A DNA stretch of 13,090 nt from CAIZGX01 sp044371675 (GTDB lineage: Bacteria; Bacteroidota; Bacteroidia; Flavobacteriales_D; Sanyastnellaceae): assembly GCA_044371675.1 (NCBI GenBank), contig JBILTF010000065.1, positions 1 to 13,090 of the forward strand, written 5' to 3'. Position numbers and translations under genes: made by a program. The notes beneath the pieces were generated by a model. The model did no database searches. It saw nothing but the letters and a program-made list of their open reading frames with translations, and had not been told where the DNA came from. Positions 5,853-12,417 of this stretch are shown here, in pieces. The number at the start of each line of letters is the position of its first letter. Within the stretch, counting starts at the first letter, position 1.

Positions 5853-6986
5853 ATGAGGTTTGAAAATATCATTGGGCAGAGAGATGTAATTGACCGTTTG
5901 CGCAAAGCAAAAGCGGAAGATCGTGTTGCGCACGCCCAATTGTTTTTAGGACCTGAAGGGTCTGGAAATCTTGCACTCGCATTGGCTTATGCTCAGTTTT
6001 TAAATTGCCCGAACGCTACTTCTGATGACTCTTGCGGAACATGCCCCACCTGCAAAAAAAACAGCACATTTCAATTCGCCGATCTTCATTTCAGCTTTCC
6101 TTATTTCACAAAACCCAATAGCAAAGAAACCATTTCTGATGACTACGGCACAGAGTGGAGAAACCGATTGCTCCAGTCTCCCTACTTTGGCATTGAAGAC
6201 TGGATGAAAGAGTTATCGAAGGATAACAAAAATCTTCTTTACACCGTTCATGAAGCCGCGAATATTGTTCGAAAGCTTTCTTTGAAATCTTTCGAAGGTG
6301 GATACAAGGTCATGGTTATTTGGATGGCCGAGATGATTGGCGAAGGGGTTGCGAATAAGCTGTTAAAAATTGTTGAAGAACCGCCTGCGAACACCTTATT
6401 TTTCTTTGTTGCGAATTCATCTGAAAATATTCTAAACACCATTCTATCTCGTGTTCAAGTTATTCAAGTCCCAAAAATAGACCAATCGGCTATTTCTTTA
6501 GGGCTAAAGCAGTTGGGTGTCGACGAGCAGAAAATTGAAGATATAGCGCACTATTCGGACGGCAGTTGGGATGTTGCATTGCGACTAAGAGACAACAGCG
6601 ATCCCAATGAATTCTTAGCCATGCAGTTCCAAAACTGGATGCGTCACTGCTATTCGAAGAACGTTCCTGCTTTGCATGCTTGGTCTGAAAAAATGAACGA
6701 ATTAACGCGCGAAGATTTAAAGCATTTCATCTTGTACGCATTAGACCAAATGCGTCAAAATTTAATGTTGAATTACACGCCTGAAAACATCTCTCGTTTT
6801 ACTGCCGGTGAAAAGGCATTCGCTCAAAAATTCTCCCGCTTCATTAATCATTTGAATATTGAAGAAATTATGTTCGAGTTAGAGGCCGCCCACCGCAGCG
6901 TTGGCCAAAACGTAAACAATAAAATTCTATTCTTCGAACTCTCGATGCGTATGTTCCGTTTACTCAACAGAAAAGAAAAGGCATAA
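5853..6986 (+). CDS. holB: DNA polymerase III subunit delta' (clamp loader)
   Basis: 377 aa from ATG 5853. The frame is open to 5760 inside recO, but MRFENIIGQRDVIDRLR is the usual delta' start, so 5853 is chosen. Delta' is the rigid stator of the clamp-loader complex that places the sliding clamp on primed DNA. Visible features: VAHAQLFLGPEGSG (25-38), a zinc module with Cys52, Cys61, Cys64 and Cys67 (CGTCPTC), the helix NKLLKIVEEPPANTLFFF of the AAA+ fold, and the SRV sensor segment LSRVQVIQVP. The P-loop has Asn39 in place of Lys; E. coli delta' also lacks a working P-loop, so this is normal for a non-ATPase subunit. An insertion (about residues 78-135) separates the zinc module from the rest of the AAA+ domain. 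A strong terminator follows the stop by 1 nt. Confidence 0.92.
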   Translation: MRFENIIGQRDVIDRLRKAKAEDRVAHAQLFLGPEGSGNLALALAYAQFLNCPNATSDDSCGTCPTCKKNSTFQFADLHFSFPYFTKPNSKETISDDYGTEWRNRLLQSPYFGIEDWMKELSKDNKNLLYTVHEAANIVRKLSLKSFEGGYKVMVIWMAEMIGEGVANKLLKIVEEPPANTLFFFVANSSENILNTILSRVQVIQVPKIDQSAISLGLKQLGVDEQKIEDIAHYSDGSWDVALRLRDNSDPNEFLAMQFQNWMRHCYSKNVPALHAWSEKMNELTREDLKHFILYALDQMRQNLMLNYTPENISRFTAGEKAFAQKFSRFINHLNIEEIMFELEAAHRSVGQNVNNKILFFELSMRMFRLLNRKEKA

Positions 6987-6987
6987 A

Positions 6988-7017
6988 AAAACACCTCCGA
7001 AGAGGTGTTTTGTTTTT
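6988..7017. terminator. Bidirectional Rho-independent terminator (holB / tRNA-Cys)
   Basis: A perfect 10-bp stem AAAACACCTC (6988-6997) with GAGGTGTTTT (7002-7011) is closed by a 4-nt loop. On the plus strand it follows the holB stop and is trailed by GTTTTT. On the minus strand it follows tRNA-Cys; there the loop is a C(UUCG)G tetraloop and the tail is seven T's, an excellent terminator form. Confidence 0.9.
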
Positions 7018-7018
7018 G

Positions 7019-7089
7019 AGGTCCCGAGCGGATTCGAACCGCTGTACGAGCTTTTGCAGAGCTCTGCCTAGCCGCTCGGCCACAGGACC
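7019..7089 (-). tRNA. tRNA-Cys (anticodon GCA)
   Basis: 71 nt on the minus strand. Acceptor stem GGTCCTG pairs with CGGGACC (one T-G pair); D arm GCC/GGC with loop GAGCGGCTA; anticodon arm GAGCT-CTGCAAA-AGCTC with anticodon GCA; variable loop GTAC; T arm AGCGG-TTCGAAT-CCGCT; discriminator base T(U), typical of tRNA-Cys. CCA is not encoded (CAA follows) and must be added by the CCA enzyme. The gene is opposite in orientation to its flanking genes and has its own promoter box and terminator. Confidence 0.97.
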
Positions 7090-7100
7090 CTTGTGGGGGA

Positions 7101-7131
7101 CAAATATACATTCATTCTTGAATAATCCGAA
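7101..7131 (-). promoter_or_regulatory. Promoter of tRNA-Cys
   Basis: On the minus strand TATATTTG (7108-7101) matches TAnnTTTG. TTCG (7131-7128) lies 19 bp upstream, close to the -33 element with one change. The box ends 11 nt before the mature tRNA 5' end, leaving a very short 5' leader for RNase P. Confidence 0.55.
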
Positions 7132-7185
7132 TCTTTTCAATACTCTTCATTGCAAATAATTGTACTTTCGCTGAAAACCTGTCTT

Positions 7186-8103
7186 ATGAATAAAAAAGTT
7201 GCCATCATTGTTATAAGCGTCCTTGGCGTTATGTGTCTTAGCCTTGCCTTCTGGGTGAAAGTAAGTCGCGATCGTATTGTTGCTTTAGAAAATAGCATGG
7301 GGGCTTTAAATGTGCTTGCAATGGACGCCGCTAATGCCACCCCGGAACAAATTATTGAACTGTATAAGTTAGCAGAAGATTCGTTAACAAGCATGAAAAT
7401 GATGTACGACACCCTAACTACAGACAACGTGGAAATGATGTCGCAAATTGAAGCGCAACGCTCGCAAATCGAAGGCTTGTTGAAACGCGCGAAAAACAAA
7501 GATTACGACATTAAAAAGCTCCTTGCTGAAACGCAAACGCTGCGAAACATTATGAAAGGATACATTCATCAAATAGATTCGCTTCAGCAAGACAACGACC
7601 GCTTATTCGCCGAGGGGCAACAAGCCAAACAACAAGCTGTGGATGCTGAAAACAGAAGCAAGACGCTCGAAACAGACCTTAACTCTACCAAAGAAATAGT
7701 GAAGGCCGGATCTGTTCTTTCTACAGGCGGATTCTATTCAGTGGGTGTTTTTGCACGAAACAGCGGCGCTGAAGCTGTTACAGAGCAAGCTAGAAAATCT
7801 TCCATGATTAAAACGTCGTTCACTCTACGCGAAAATAGAATTGTTAAACCTGGTAGAAAAACGCTTTATCTCAAAGTTATCGGACCGAATGGAAGCACAA
7901 TGAGCGGAAAAGGTGGCGGAAGCTTTACGGCAACTGGACAAGCCGATACCTTCGGCGCTTCGCGTGAAATTGATTATCAAGGGCAAGATACTGACGTGAG
8001 TATTTATTTCACCCCAACATCTACACTTGACAAAGGAACATACCGTCTTGAAATTTATGAAGGCGGAAATTTAATTGGAAAATCCGAGGTGATTCTTAAG
8101 TAG
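7186..8103 (+). CDS. Membrane-anchored coiled-coil protein with C-terminal beta domain, function unknown
   Basis: 305 aa from ATG 7186; an in-frame TTG at 7150 lies before the transmembrane start and overlaps a promoter-like TACTTTCG, so it is not used. Residues about 4-23 form one hydrophobic helix (KVAIIVISVLGVMCLSLAFW), an uncleaved anchor with the rest outside the cytoplasm. Residues about 28-175 are rich in E, K, Q and L with heptad-like spacing (for example EAQRSQIEGLLKRA, HQIDSLQQDNDRLFAEGQQA), a predicted coiled coil. From about 178 a glycine-rich beta-type domain follows (GGFYSVGVFARNSGAEAV, KTLYLKVIGPNG, RLEIYEGGNLIGKSEVILK). I do not recognise a characterised family; similar proteins seem to occur in Bacteroidota. 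It is 5 bp upstream of the serine hydrolase gene and probably co-transcribed. A structural or scaffold role in the periplasm is only inference. Confidence 0.8.
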   Translation: MNKKVAIIVISVLGVMCLSLAFWVKVSRDRIVALENSMGALNVLAMDAANATPEQIIELYKLAEDSLTSMKMMYDTLTTDNVEMMSQIEAQRSQIEGLLKRAKNKDYDIKKLLAETQTLRNIMKGYIHQIDSLQQDNDRLFAEGQQAKQQAVDAENRSKTLETDLNSTKEIVKAGSVLSTGGFYSVGVFARNSGAEAVTEQARKSSMIKTSFTLRENRIVKPGRKTLYLKVIGPNGSTMSGKGGGSFTATGQADTFGASREIDYQGQDTDVSIYFTPTSTLDKGTYRLEIYEGGNLIGKSEVILK

Positions 8104-8108
8104 ACCCG

Positions 8109-9239
8109 ATGAAAAAAGCCTTGAAAATTGTTCTCATTGTTTTCGGGTCAATTGGTATTCTTATTGGAATTCTTTTCGTAACCGGAAATGGCTATCTGCC
8201 TCGCGGGGTGTATTGCACATACCTGCAGGGCAAATCAAAGCCAGACATCGATGACCAATCGCTTTTCCACACGAGAAAAATAAACCATGGAGATGCAATA
8301 AATCTTCCTGCCAAATTAAACATCCTCTCAGCCGAAAACATTCAGTTCTTAAATTCAACAGAGTCTGAAGCGTTTTTAGTTTTTAAAAACGACACGCTTG
8401 TATTTGAATGGTACGGAAGTTATGGCGCAGACTCAATGCATTGGAATTCTTTTTCCATGTCGAAAAGTGTTCTTTCGTTACTCATAGGCTGCGCGCTTCA
8501 AGATGGAAAAATTTCTTCTCTTCAAGATCCTATTTCAAAATACATTCCTTGGAACGGAAAGGACGTTTCCTTGGAACAACTGCTGCGCATGAGTAGCGGA
8601 ATTCCGTTTGGAGAAAGTTATAACAGCCCTTTCGGATTCATGGCGAAAGCCTACTATGGTAGTGATTTAAAAAAAATTACTTCTCCCTATAGGGTAGAAG
8701 CAATGCCAGGATCCAATTGGTCTTATGAAGGCGGAAACACGGTGCTGTTAGGGCTGGTTCTTGAGGCGGCCACTCAAAAGAAAATTTCAAATTATTTCGA
8801 AGAAAAAATTTGGTCGAAAATAGGGGCGGCGTCTCCGGCCTATTGGAACTTAGATTCCGAAAACGGATTTGAAAAACCCTTCACCGGTCTATATGCTACA
8901 GCGAAAGACTTCGGAATGCTTGGGCAATGTATTTTAAATCACGGAAAAGTAAATGGAGAAGTAGTCATTGACTCTACTTTTTTAGCTCAATCCTTCGAGC
9001 CATGGGCCATTCAAGATGGAAATAATTCAACCTGTGATTGGTACGGATTGCATTGGTGGATGGGTGAAGTAGACGGGGTGAAATTCAAATCGGCACGTGG
9101 AATGCGCGGTCAATACATTGTTGTGATTCCGGAAAAAAACACGGTCATTGTTCGTATTGGCCACCAACAGTCGAAAGAACGGCTTAATCACATGCCGGTA
9201 GATCTATTTGCCTACATTCGAATGGGATTGACCCTCTAG
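8109..9239 (+). CDS. Serine hydrolase, beta-lactamase class C-like (PF00144)
   Basis: 376 aa. An N-terminal hydrophobic helix (about residues 6-24) anchors it or exports it to the periplasm. The catalytic domain has the SxxK motif SMSK with nucleophile Ser116 and Lys119, the second motif WSYEGGN with Tyr206 as the probable general base, and a C-terminal GHQQ (351-354) in place of KTG/HTG. The segment RGMRGQYIVVIPEKNTVIV is also typical of this family. Members include esterases, D-aminopeptidases, penicillin-binding-like proteins and 6-aminohexanoate hydrolases; the substrate cannot be assigned here. True AmpC resistance is unlikely because the YxN and KTG motifs are altered. It follows the coiled-coil gene by 5 bp. 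Its TAG stop overlaps the stop of convergent purF at the palindrome CTAG (9236-9239). Confidence 0.88.
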   Translation: MKKALKIVLIVFGSIGILIGILFVTGNGYLPRGVYCTYLQGKSKPDIDDQSLFHTRKINHGDAINLPAKLNILSAENIQFLNSTESEAFLVFKNDTLVFEWYGSYGADSMHWNSFSMSKSVLSLLIGCALQDGKISSLQDPISKYIPWNGKDVSLEQLLRMSSGIPFGESYNSPFGFMAKAYYGSDLKKITSPYRVEAMPGSNWSYEGGNTVLLGLVLEAATQKKISNYFEEKIWSKIGAASPAYWNLDSENGFEKPFTGLYATAKDFGMLGQCILNHGKVNGEVVIDSTFLAQSFEPWAIQDGNNSTCDWYGLHWWMGEVDGVKFKSARGMRGQYIVVIPEKNTVIVRIGHQQSKERLNHMPVDLFAYIRMGLTL

Positions 9240-11131
9240 TAAGCTCGCTCAGTGCGACCTTCCATGTAATTGATGAAGGCTTTATTTACAACTTTATTTC
9301 CGCCAGGTGTTGGGTAATTTCCTGAAAAATACCAATCGCCTTGGTTGTTCGGGCAAGCGTCATGAAGACCTTGAATGGTTTGGAAAAGCACGCTCACTTT
9401 AGCTTTCGTGCCTTCAGGAGTAACAAGCTTAGCAACCATTTCTGAAATTTCTTCCTGCGAATATGCTTCGTAAACTTCCTTCACGTAATTCCTTACCTGC
9501 TCTTTCGGAACACCTTCCTGTTCTTTACATTTCAAGTAAACAACATCGAGAATTCCTTCTTTGCCATCGCGCTTCAGCAAAGCAACAATTGCTTGAAAAG
9601 CAATGAAATCACCCATTTTAGCCATGTCAATTCCATAACAATCAGGATAACGAATTTGCGGAGCAGAAGAAACAATAATGATTCTTTTCGGTTCCAAACG
9701 ATCGAGCATTTTAATAATTGACTTCTTCAAAGTTGTTCCGCGAACAATTGAATCGTCAATAACCACAAGTGTATCAACTCCAGGTTTTACAGTGCCATGC
9801 GTAACATCGTACACGTGCGAAACCATCTCATCGCGCGCAGAATCTTGCGTAATGAAGGTGCGCATTTTTACATCTTTGATCGCTATTTTTTCAATACGTG
9901 CCCGCTTTCGAACAATTGCTCCAATCTCTTCATTGGACCACTTTCCCGAAGTTAATTTTTCAATTTTAACGTCATTCAAATGATCTTCAAGTGCTTTAAT
10001 CATTCCGTAGAAAGCTGTTTCAGCCGTGTTAGGAATGAAAGAAAAGACAGTGTTTTCCAAATCGTAATTCACTTCTTTTAAAACGCGAGGAACAATGTTT
10101 TTTCCCAGATCTTGTCGCTCTTGGTATATAGACGCGTCATTTCCTCTCGAAAAATAAATACGTTCAAATGAGCAGGGTGTTAGAGCCGCCGGTGGTTTAA
10201 TTTCTTTCATTGAAGAACTGCCATCCTTCTTCACCACATAGGCGCAACCCGCAGGAATTTCTTTTATCTGATCAAGCGGCACGTTGAACGCACTTTGAAT
10301 AGGTGGACGCTCACTTGCGACAACACAAATCTCTTCGTCTTCGTAATAAAACGCTGGGCGAATTCCATTCGGGTCGCGGTAAACAAAGGCATCTCCATGA
10401 CCTAACATTCCTACCATGGCGAATCCGCCATCCCAATCTTTACTTGCGCGTTGAAGCACACGCTGAATGTCTATATTCTTTGCAATTAACTCCGAAATCT
10501 GTTGGTTTGAATAACCTTGTTGGTTGTATTGATTGAAAAGAACTTGATTTTCTTCGTCGAGAAAATGTCCAATCTTTTCCATTACTGTTACCGTGTCTGT
10601 TCTTTCCTTCGGGTGTTGTCCCAAGTCAACGAGGAGTCCAAACAATTCATCTACATTGGTTAGATTGAAATTCCCTGCAAGCACGAGATTTCGCGTCATC
10701 CAGTTGTTTTGACGAAGGAAAGGATGGCAATTTTCAATGCTATTTCCGCCATAAGTTCCATATCTCAAATGACCCAAGAATACTTCCCCTGTGAAAGCTA
10801 AATTGTTCTTTAGGTATTGGGCGTTTTTAAGTTTCTCTGGGGTTTTCTTTGCCATATCTGCAAAGCGACTCATCACTTTTGCAAAAACTTCACGAACCGG
10901 CTGAGCATCGTTGCTTCGAATTCTAGAAATGTATTTTTTTCCTGGTTCTGGGTCTAACTTAATGTTCGCTAACCCAGCGCCATCTTGGCCGCGGTTATGC
11001 TGCTTCTCCATGATGAGATACATTTTGTTTAGCCCGTAAAAAGCAGTTCCGTATTTATCGGTGTAATACTGAAGAGGTTTCTTCAGTCTTAAAAATGCGA
11101 TTCCGCATTCGTGTTTGATAGCGTCACTCAT
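9236..11131 (-). CDS. purF: Amidophosphoribosyltransferase, long Bacteroidota type
   Basis: 631 aa. PurF makes 5-phosphoribosylamine from PRPP and glutamine, the first committed step of purine synthesis. The N-terminal glutaminase (Ntn) domain begins HECGIAF with Cys9 as nucleophile after removal of eight residues, and has EKQHNRGQDGAG (42-53), GHLRYGTYGGNS (120-131) and AGNFN (152-156). The phosphoribosyltransferase part has CSFERIYFSRGND (320-332), the IPNTAETAFYGM segment and the PRPP loop VVIDDSIVRGTT (456-467). Ordinary PurF is about 470-505 aa; the extra length is in insertions in the glutaminase half (around 55-110 and 185-230) and a C-terminal extension (about 540-631). Similar long proteins (about 630 aa) are known in flavobacteria. 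Some Bacteroidota carry a second shorter PurF, so this may be a paralogue with a modified role. Convergent with the serine hydrolase gene. Confidence 0.9.
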   Translation of the reverse strand: MSDAIKHECGIAFLRLKKPLQYYTDKYGTAFYGLNKMYLIMEKQHNRGQDGAGLANIKLDPEPGKKYISRIRSNDAQPVREVFAKVMSRFADMAKKTPEKLKNAQYLKNNLAFTGEVFLGHLRYGTYGGNSIENCHPFLRQNNWMTRNLVLAGNFNLTNVDELFGLLVDLGQHPKERTDTVTVMEKIGHFLDEENQVLFNQYNQQGYSNQQISELIAKNIDIQRVLQRASKDWDGGFAMVGMLGHGDAFVYRDPNGIRPAFYYEDEEICVVASERPPIQSAFNVPLDQIKEIPAGCAYVVKKDGSSSMKEIKPPAALTPCSFERIYFSRGNDASIYQERQDLGKNIVPRVLKEVNYDLENTVFSFIPNTAETAFYGMIKALEDHLNDVKIEKLTSGKWSNEEIGAIVRKRARIEKIAIKDVKMRTFITQDSARDEMVSHVYDVTHGTVKPGVDTLVVIDDSIVRGTTLKKSIIKMLDRLEPKRIIIVSSAPQIRYPDCYGIDMAKMGDFIAFQAIVALLKRDGKEGILDVVYLKCKEQEGVPKEQVRNYVKEVYEAYSQEEISEMVAKLVTPEGTKAKVSVLFQTIQGLHDACPNNQGDWYFSGNYPTPGGNKVVNKAFINYMEGRTERAY

Positions 11132-11152
11132 GGAGTGAAAAATAGTTTGCCG

Positions 11153-11160
11153 CGAAGATA
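11153..11160 (-). promoter_or_regulatory. Candidate -7 box of purF
   Basis: On the minus strand TATCTTCG, one base from TAnnTTTG, ends 21 nt before the purF ATG. TTTCG lies about 20 bp further upstream, similar to the TTCG before tRNA-Cys. The 150-bp gap 11132-11281 between purF and the divergent plug gene must hold both promoters; I see no other clear site or strong hairpin in it. Confidence 0.35.
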
Positions 11161-11281
11161 GTCTATGCGTCGGCTATGTTCGAAATAATTAAATCCAATT
11201 CTTATTTTGGAACGGTAATTTTTCTTTTTTGTTGGGAAAAATGCCCCCGCTAAAAAAGTTAGCTTGGAGAAAAATAAGATT

Positions 11282-11986
11282 ATGAAAACAATTACACTAC
11301 TCGCAAGCTTGCTAATTTCTTTCGGAATGGCTGCTCAATCTCACGGTGAAATCTTTGGGAAAATACTCGACGAAAACAACAAACCTATTTCAGGTGTAAT
11401 TGTTCGTGCGGAAAACAACGGTATTGTTGTCGGAGCTGCAACAGACGAAAGGGGTTTTTATCGCATAAACGGGGTTGAGCCAGGCACCTACACACTGTTT
11501 TATGACCTCATTGGTTTCAGCCAACTTCAAGTGAGTGATGTCGAGGTTAAATCGGATCAGATTCGAAAATTATCTGACTTCACTTTAACGACAGCTAGTT
11601 ACGGAACAGGCGGGCCGGTAATTATTCGTGCGCAAAAACCATTAATAGATATCAATGGCGGAACCGCCATTTCTCTTGGAGCAAAAGAACTAAAAGACAA
11701 CGCCGCTGCCAATGGTGGTTCGCTCAAATCTATTCTTTCGTCTATGTCAAGTGATATTAAAACAGGCGATCGCGGAGAAGAACTGTACTTTCGAGGAAGC
11801 CGCTCTGGTAGCGTCGTTTACTACATCGATGGGGTGAAGATTTACGGCAGCCCGTTGAACATTCCATCAAGCGGAATAAGTAACATTACCGTATATACTG
11901 GCGGGGTTCCTGCGAAGTATGGCGATAGCACCGGGGGATATGTAATTATTGACACAAAGTCATTCAGAGACGCAGCCCGAGAGTAA
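11282..11986 (+). CDS. Secreted CarboxypepD_reg + TonB-receptor plug protein without barrel (candidate T9SS Plug)
   Basis: 234 aa from ATG 11282; the in-frame TTG at 11264 would place charged residues ahead of the signal peptide, so ATG is preferred. Residues 1-19 are a signal peptide (TLLASLLISFGMAAQ) with cleavage near AAQ. Residues about 23-103 are a carboxypeptidase-regulatory-like beta sandwich (GEIFGKILDENNKPISGVIV, ATDERGFYRINGVEPGTYTL). Residues about 114-227 are a TonB-dependent-receptor plug (ELYFRGSRSGSVVYYIDGVK, SGISNITVYTGGVPAKYGDS, TGGYVIIDTKSF). The protein ends eight residues after the plug, and no beta-barrel sequence follows, so it is a soluble periplasmic plug and not an ordinary receptor. 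As I recall, a stand-alone plug protein of this kind was found bound inside the SprA translocon of the Flavobacterium johnsoniae type 9 secretion system; this may be the equivalent, but that is inference. Confidence 0.85.
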   Translation: MKTITLLASLLISFGMAAQSHGEIFGKILDENNKPISGVIVRAENNGIVVGAATDERGFYRINGVEPGTYTLFYDLIGFSQLQVSDVEVKSDQIRKLSDFTLTTASYGTGGPVIIRAQKPLIDINGGTAISLGAKELKDNAAANGGSLKSILSSMSSDIKTGDRGEELYFRGSRSGSVVYYIDGVKIYGSPLNIPSSGISNITVYTGGVPAKYGDSTGGYVIIDTKSFRDAARE

Positions 11987-12000
11987 AAGTAAAGTCACGA

Positions 12001-12024
12001 TAGATAAAGGGGTTGTTTTATCTA
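12001..12024. terminator. AT-rich hairpin after the plug gene (weak terminator candidate)
   Basis: TAGATAAA (12001-12008) and TTTATCTA (12017-12024) form a perfect 8-bp stem with loop GGGGTTGT. It starts 14 nt after the plug-gene stop. The following bases (AACGTTTTGG) are not a clean T-tract, and the stem is weak, so termination is possible but not certain. Confidence 0.35.
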
Positions 12025-12029
12025 AACGT

Positions 12030-12061
12030 TTTGGTTTAAAGCGAGTTACACTTTATATTTA
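12030..12061 (+). promoter_or_regulatory. Promoter of the 97-aa gene
   Basis: TTTG (12030-12033), a 20-bp spacer and TATATTTA (12054-12061) match the Bacteroidota promoter with only the last base changed. It ends 31 nt before the TTG start of the small gene and supports that this gene is expressed, possibly together with the following symporter gene. Confidence 0.55.
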
Positions 12062-12092
12062 GCTCACCTTCTAACTAAAACGTGTAACTATT

Positions 12093-12386
12093 TTGCAAAA
12101 AAGAATCTTCCATTGCACCAAACACGCTGTAATAAATATTCTTACAGATTTACTGCACAAAGAGCGATTTTATATACGCGATGTAAACGACAAAAAGGGT
12201 TTTATATACGCTCAGCAAGGCTTGAGTTTTTTTTCACTAGGTAGAATTTGCGTTATTCGCATTGTTGAAAACGGCGCTGATGTTGAGATAGAAGTTCGTT
12301 GTTCAAATAAACTCGGTTTTGGTATTCCTGGAATAATCAACTCCATTGAGAGAAAAATTCTTCATCGCCTCCAAGAAGAATTGTAG
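12093..12386 (+). CDS. Small hypothetical protein (97 aa)
   Basis: 97 aa with no internal Met; a stop at 12072 limits the frame, so TTG at 12093 is the only common start codon (ATT at 12090 is an alternative). There is no signal peptide or membrane helix. The pattern is a short N-terminal helix (HAVINILTDLLHKERFYI), then alternating beta segments (KGFIYAQQGLSFFSLGRICV, IRIVENGADVEIEVRCS), then a C-terminal helix (INSIERKILHRLQEEL). The order 'xGYIYAQxGxSxxSxGxxxxIxI...GxxVEIxS' recalls a domain seen in small bacterial proteins and next to membrane helices, but I cannot name it with confidence. It has a good promoter upstream and lies 31 bp before the symporter gene. Coding status is supported by the promoter and by the sensible amphipathic pattern; function is unknown. 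Confidence 0.7.
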   Translation: MQKRIFHCTKHAVINILTDLLHKERFYIRDVNDKKGFIYAQQGLSFFSLGRICVIRIVENGADVEIEVRCSNKLGFGIPGIINSIERKILHRLQEEL

Positions 12387-12417
12387 GCTAAGCCACTATC
12401 TTCGGAGAAATTTTTTT

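Noticed and set aside
5951..5970. P-loop of delta' with Asn in place of Lys as a sign of inactivation
   Set aside because: Delta' is normally not an ATPase and E. coli delta' also lacks the P-loop Lys, so this is expected.
7110..7123. Inverted repeat ATTCA-TTCT-TGAAT upstream of tRNA-Cys
   Set aside because: Arms of 5 bp in AT-rich sequence are expected by chance and it lies within a promoter spacer with no further support.
8109..9239. AmpC-type beta-lactamase resistance gene
   Set aside because: The SxxK motif fits, but the YxN and KTG motifs are replaced by YEGGN and GHQQ, pointing to the broader serine hydrolase/esterase group.
11282..11986. Truncated TonB-dependent receptor pseudogene
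   Set aside because: No barrel-coding sequence follows in any frame, the protein ends cleanly after the plug, and the next gene has its own promoter, so a genuine short protein is more likely.
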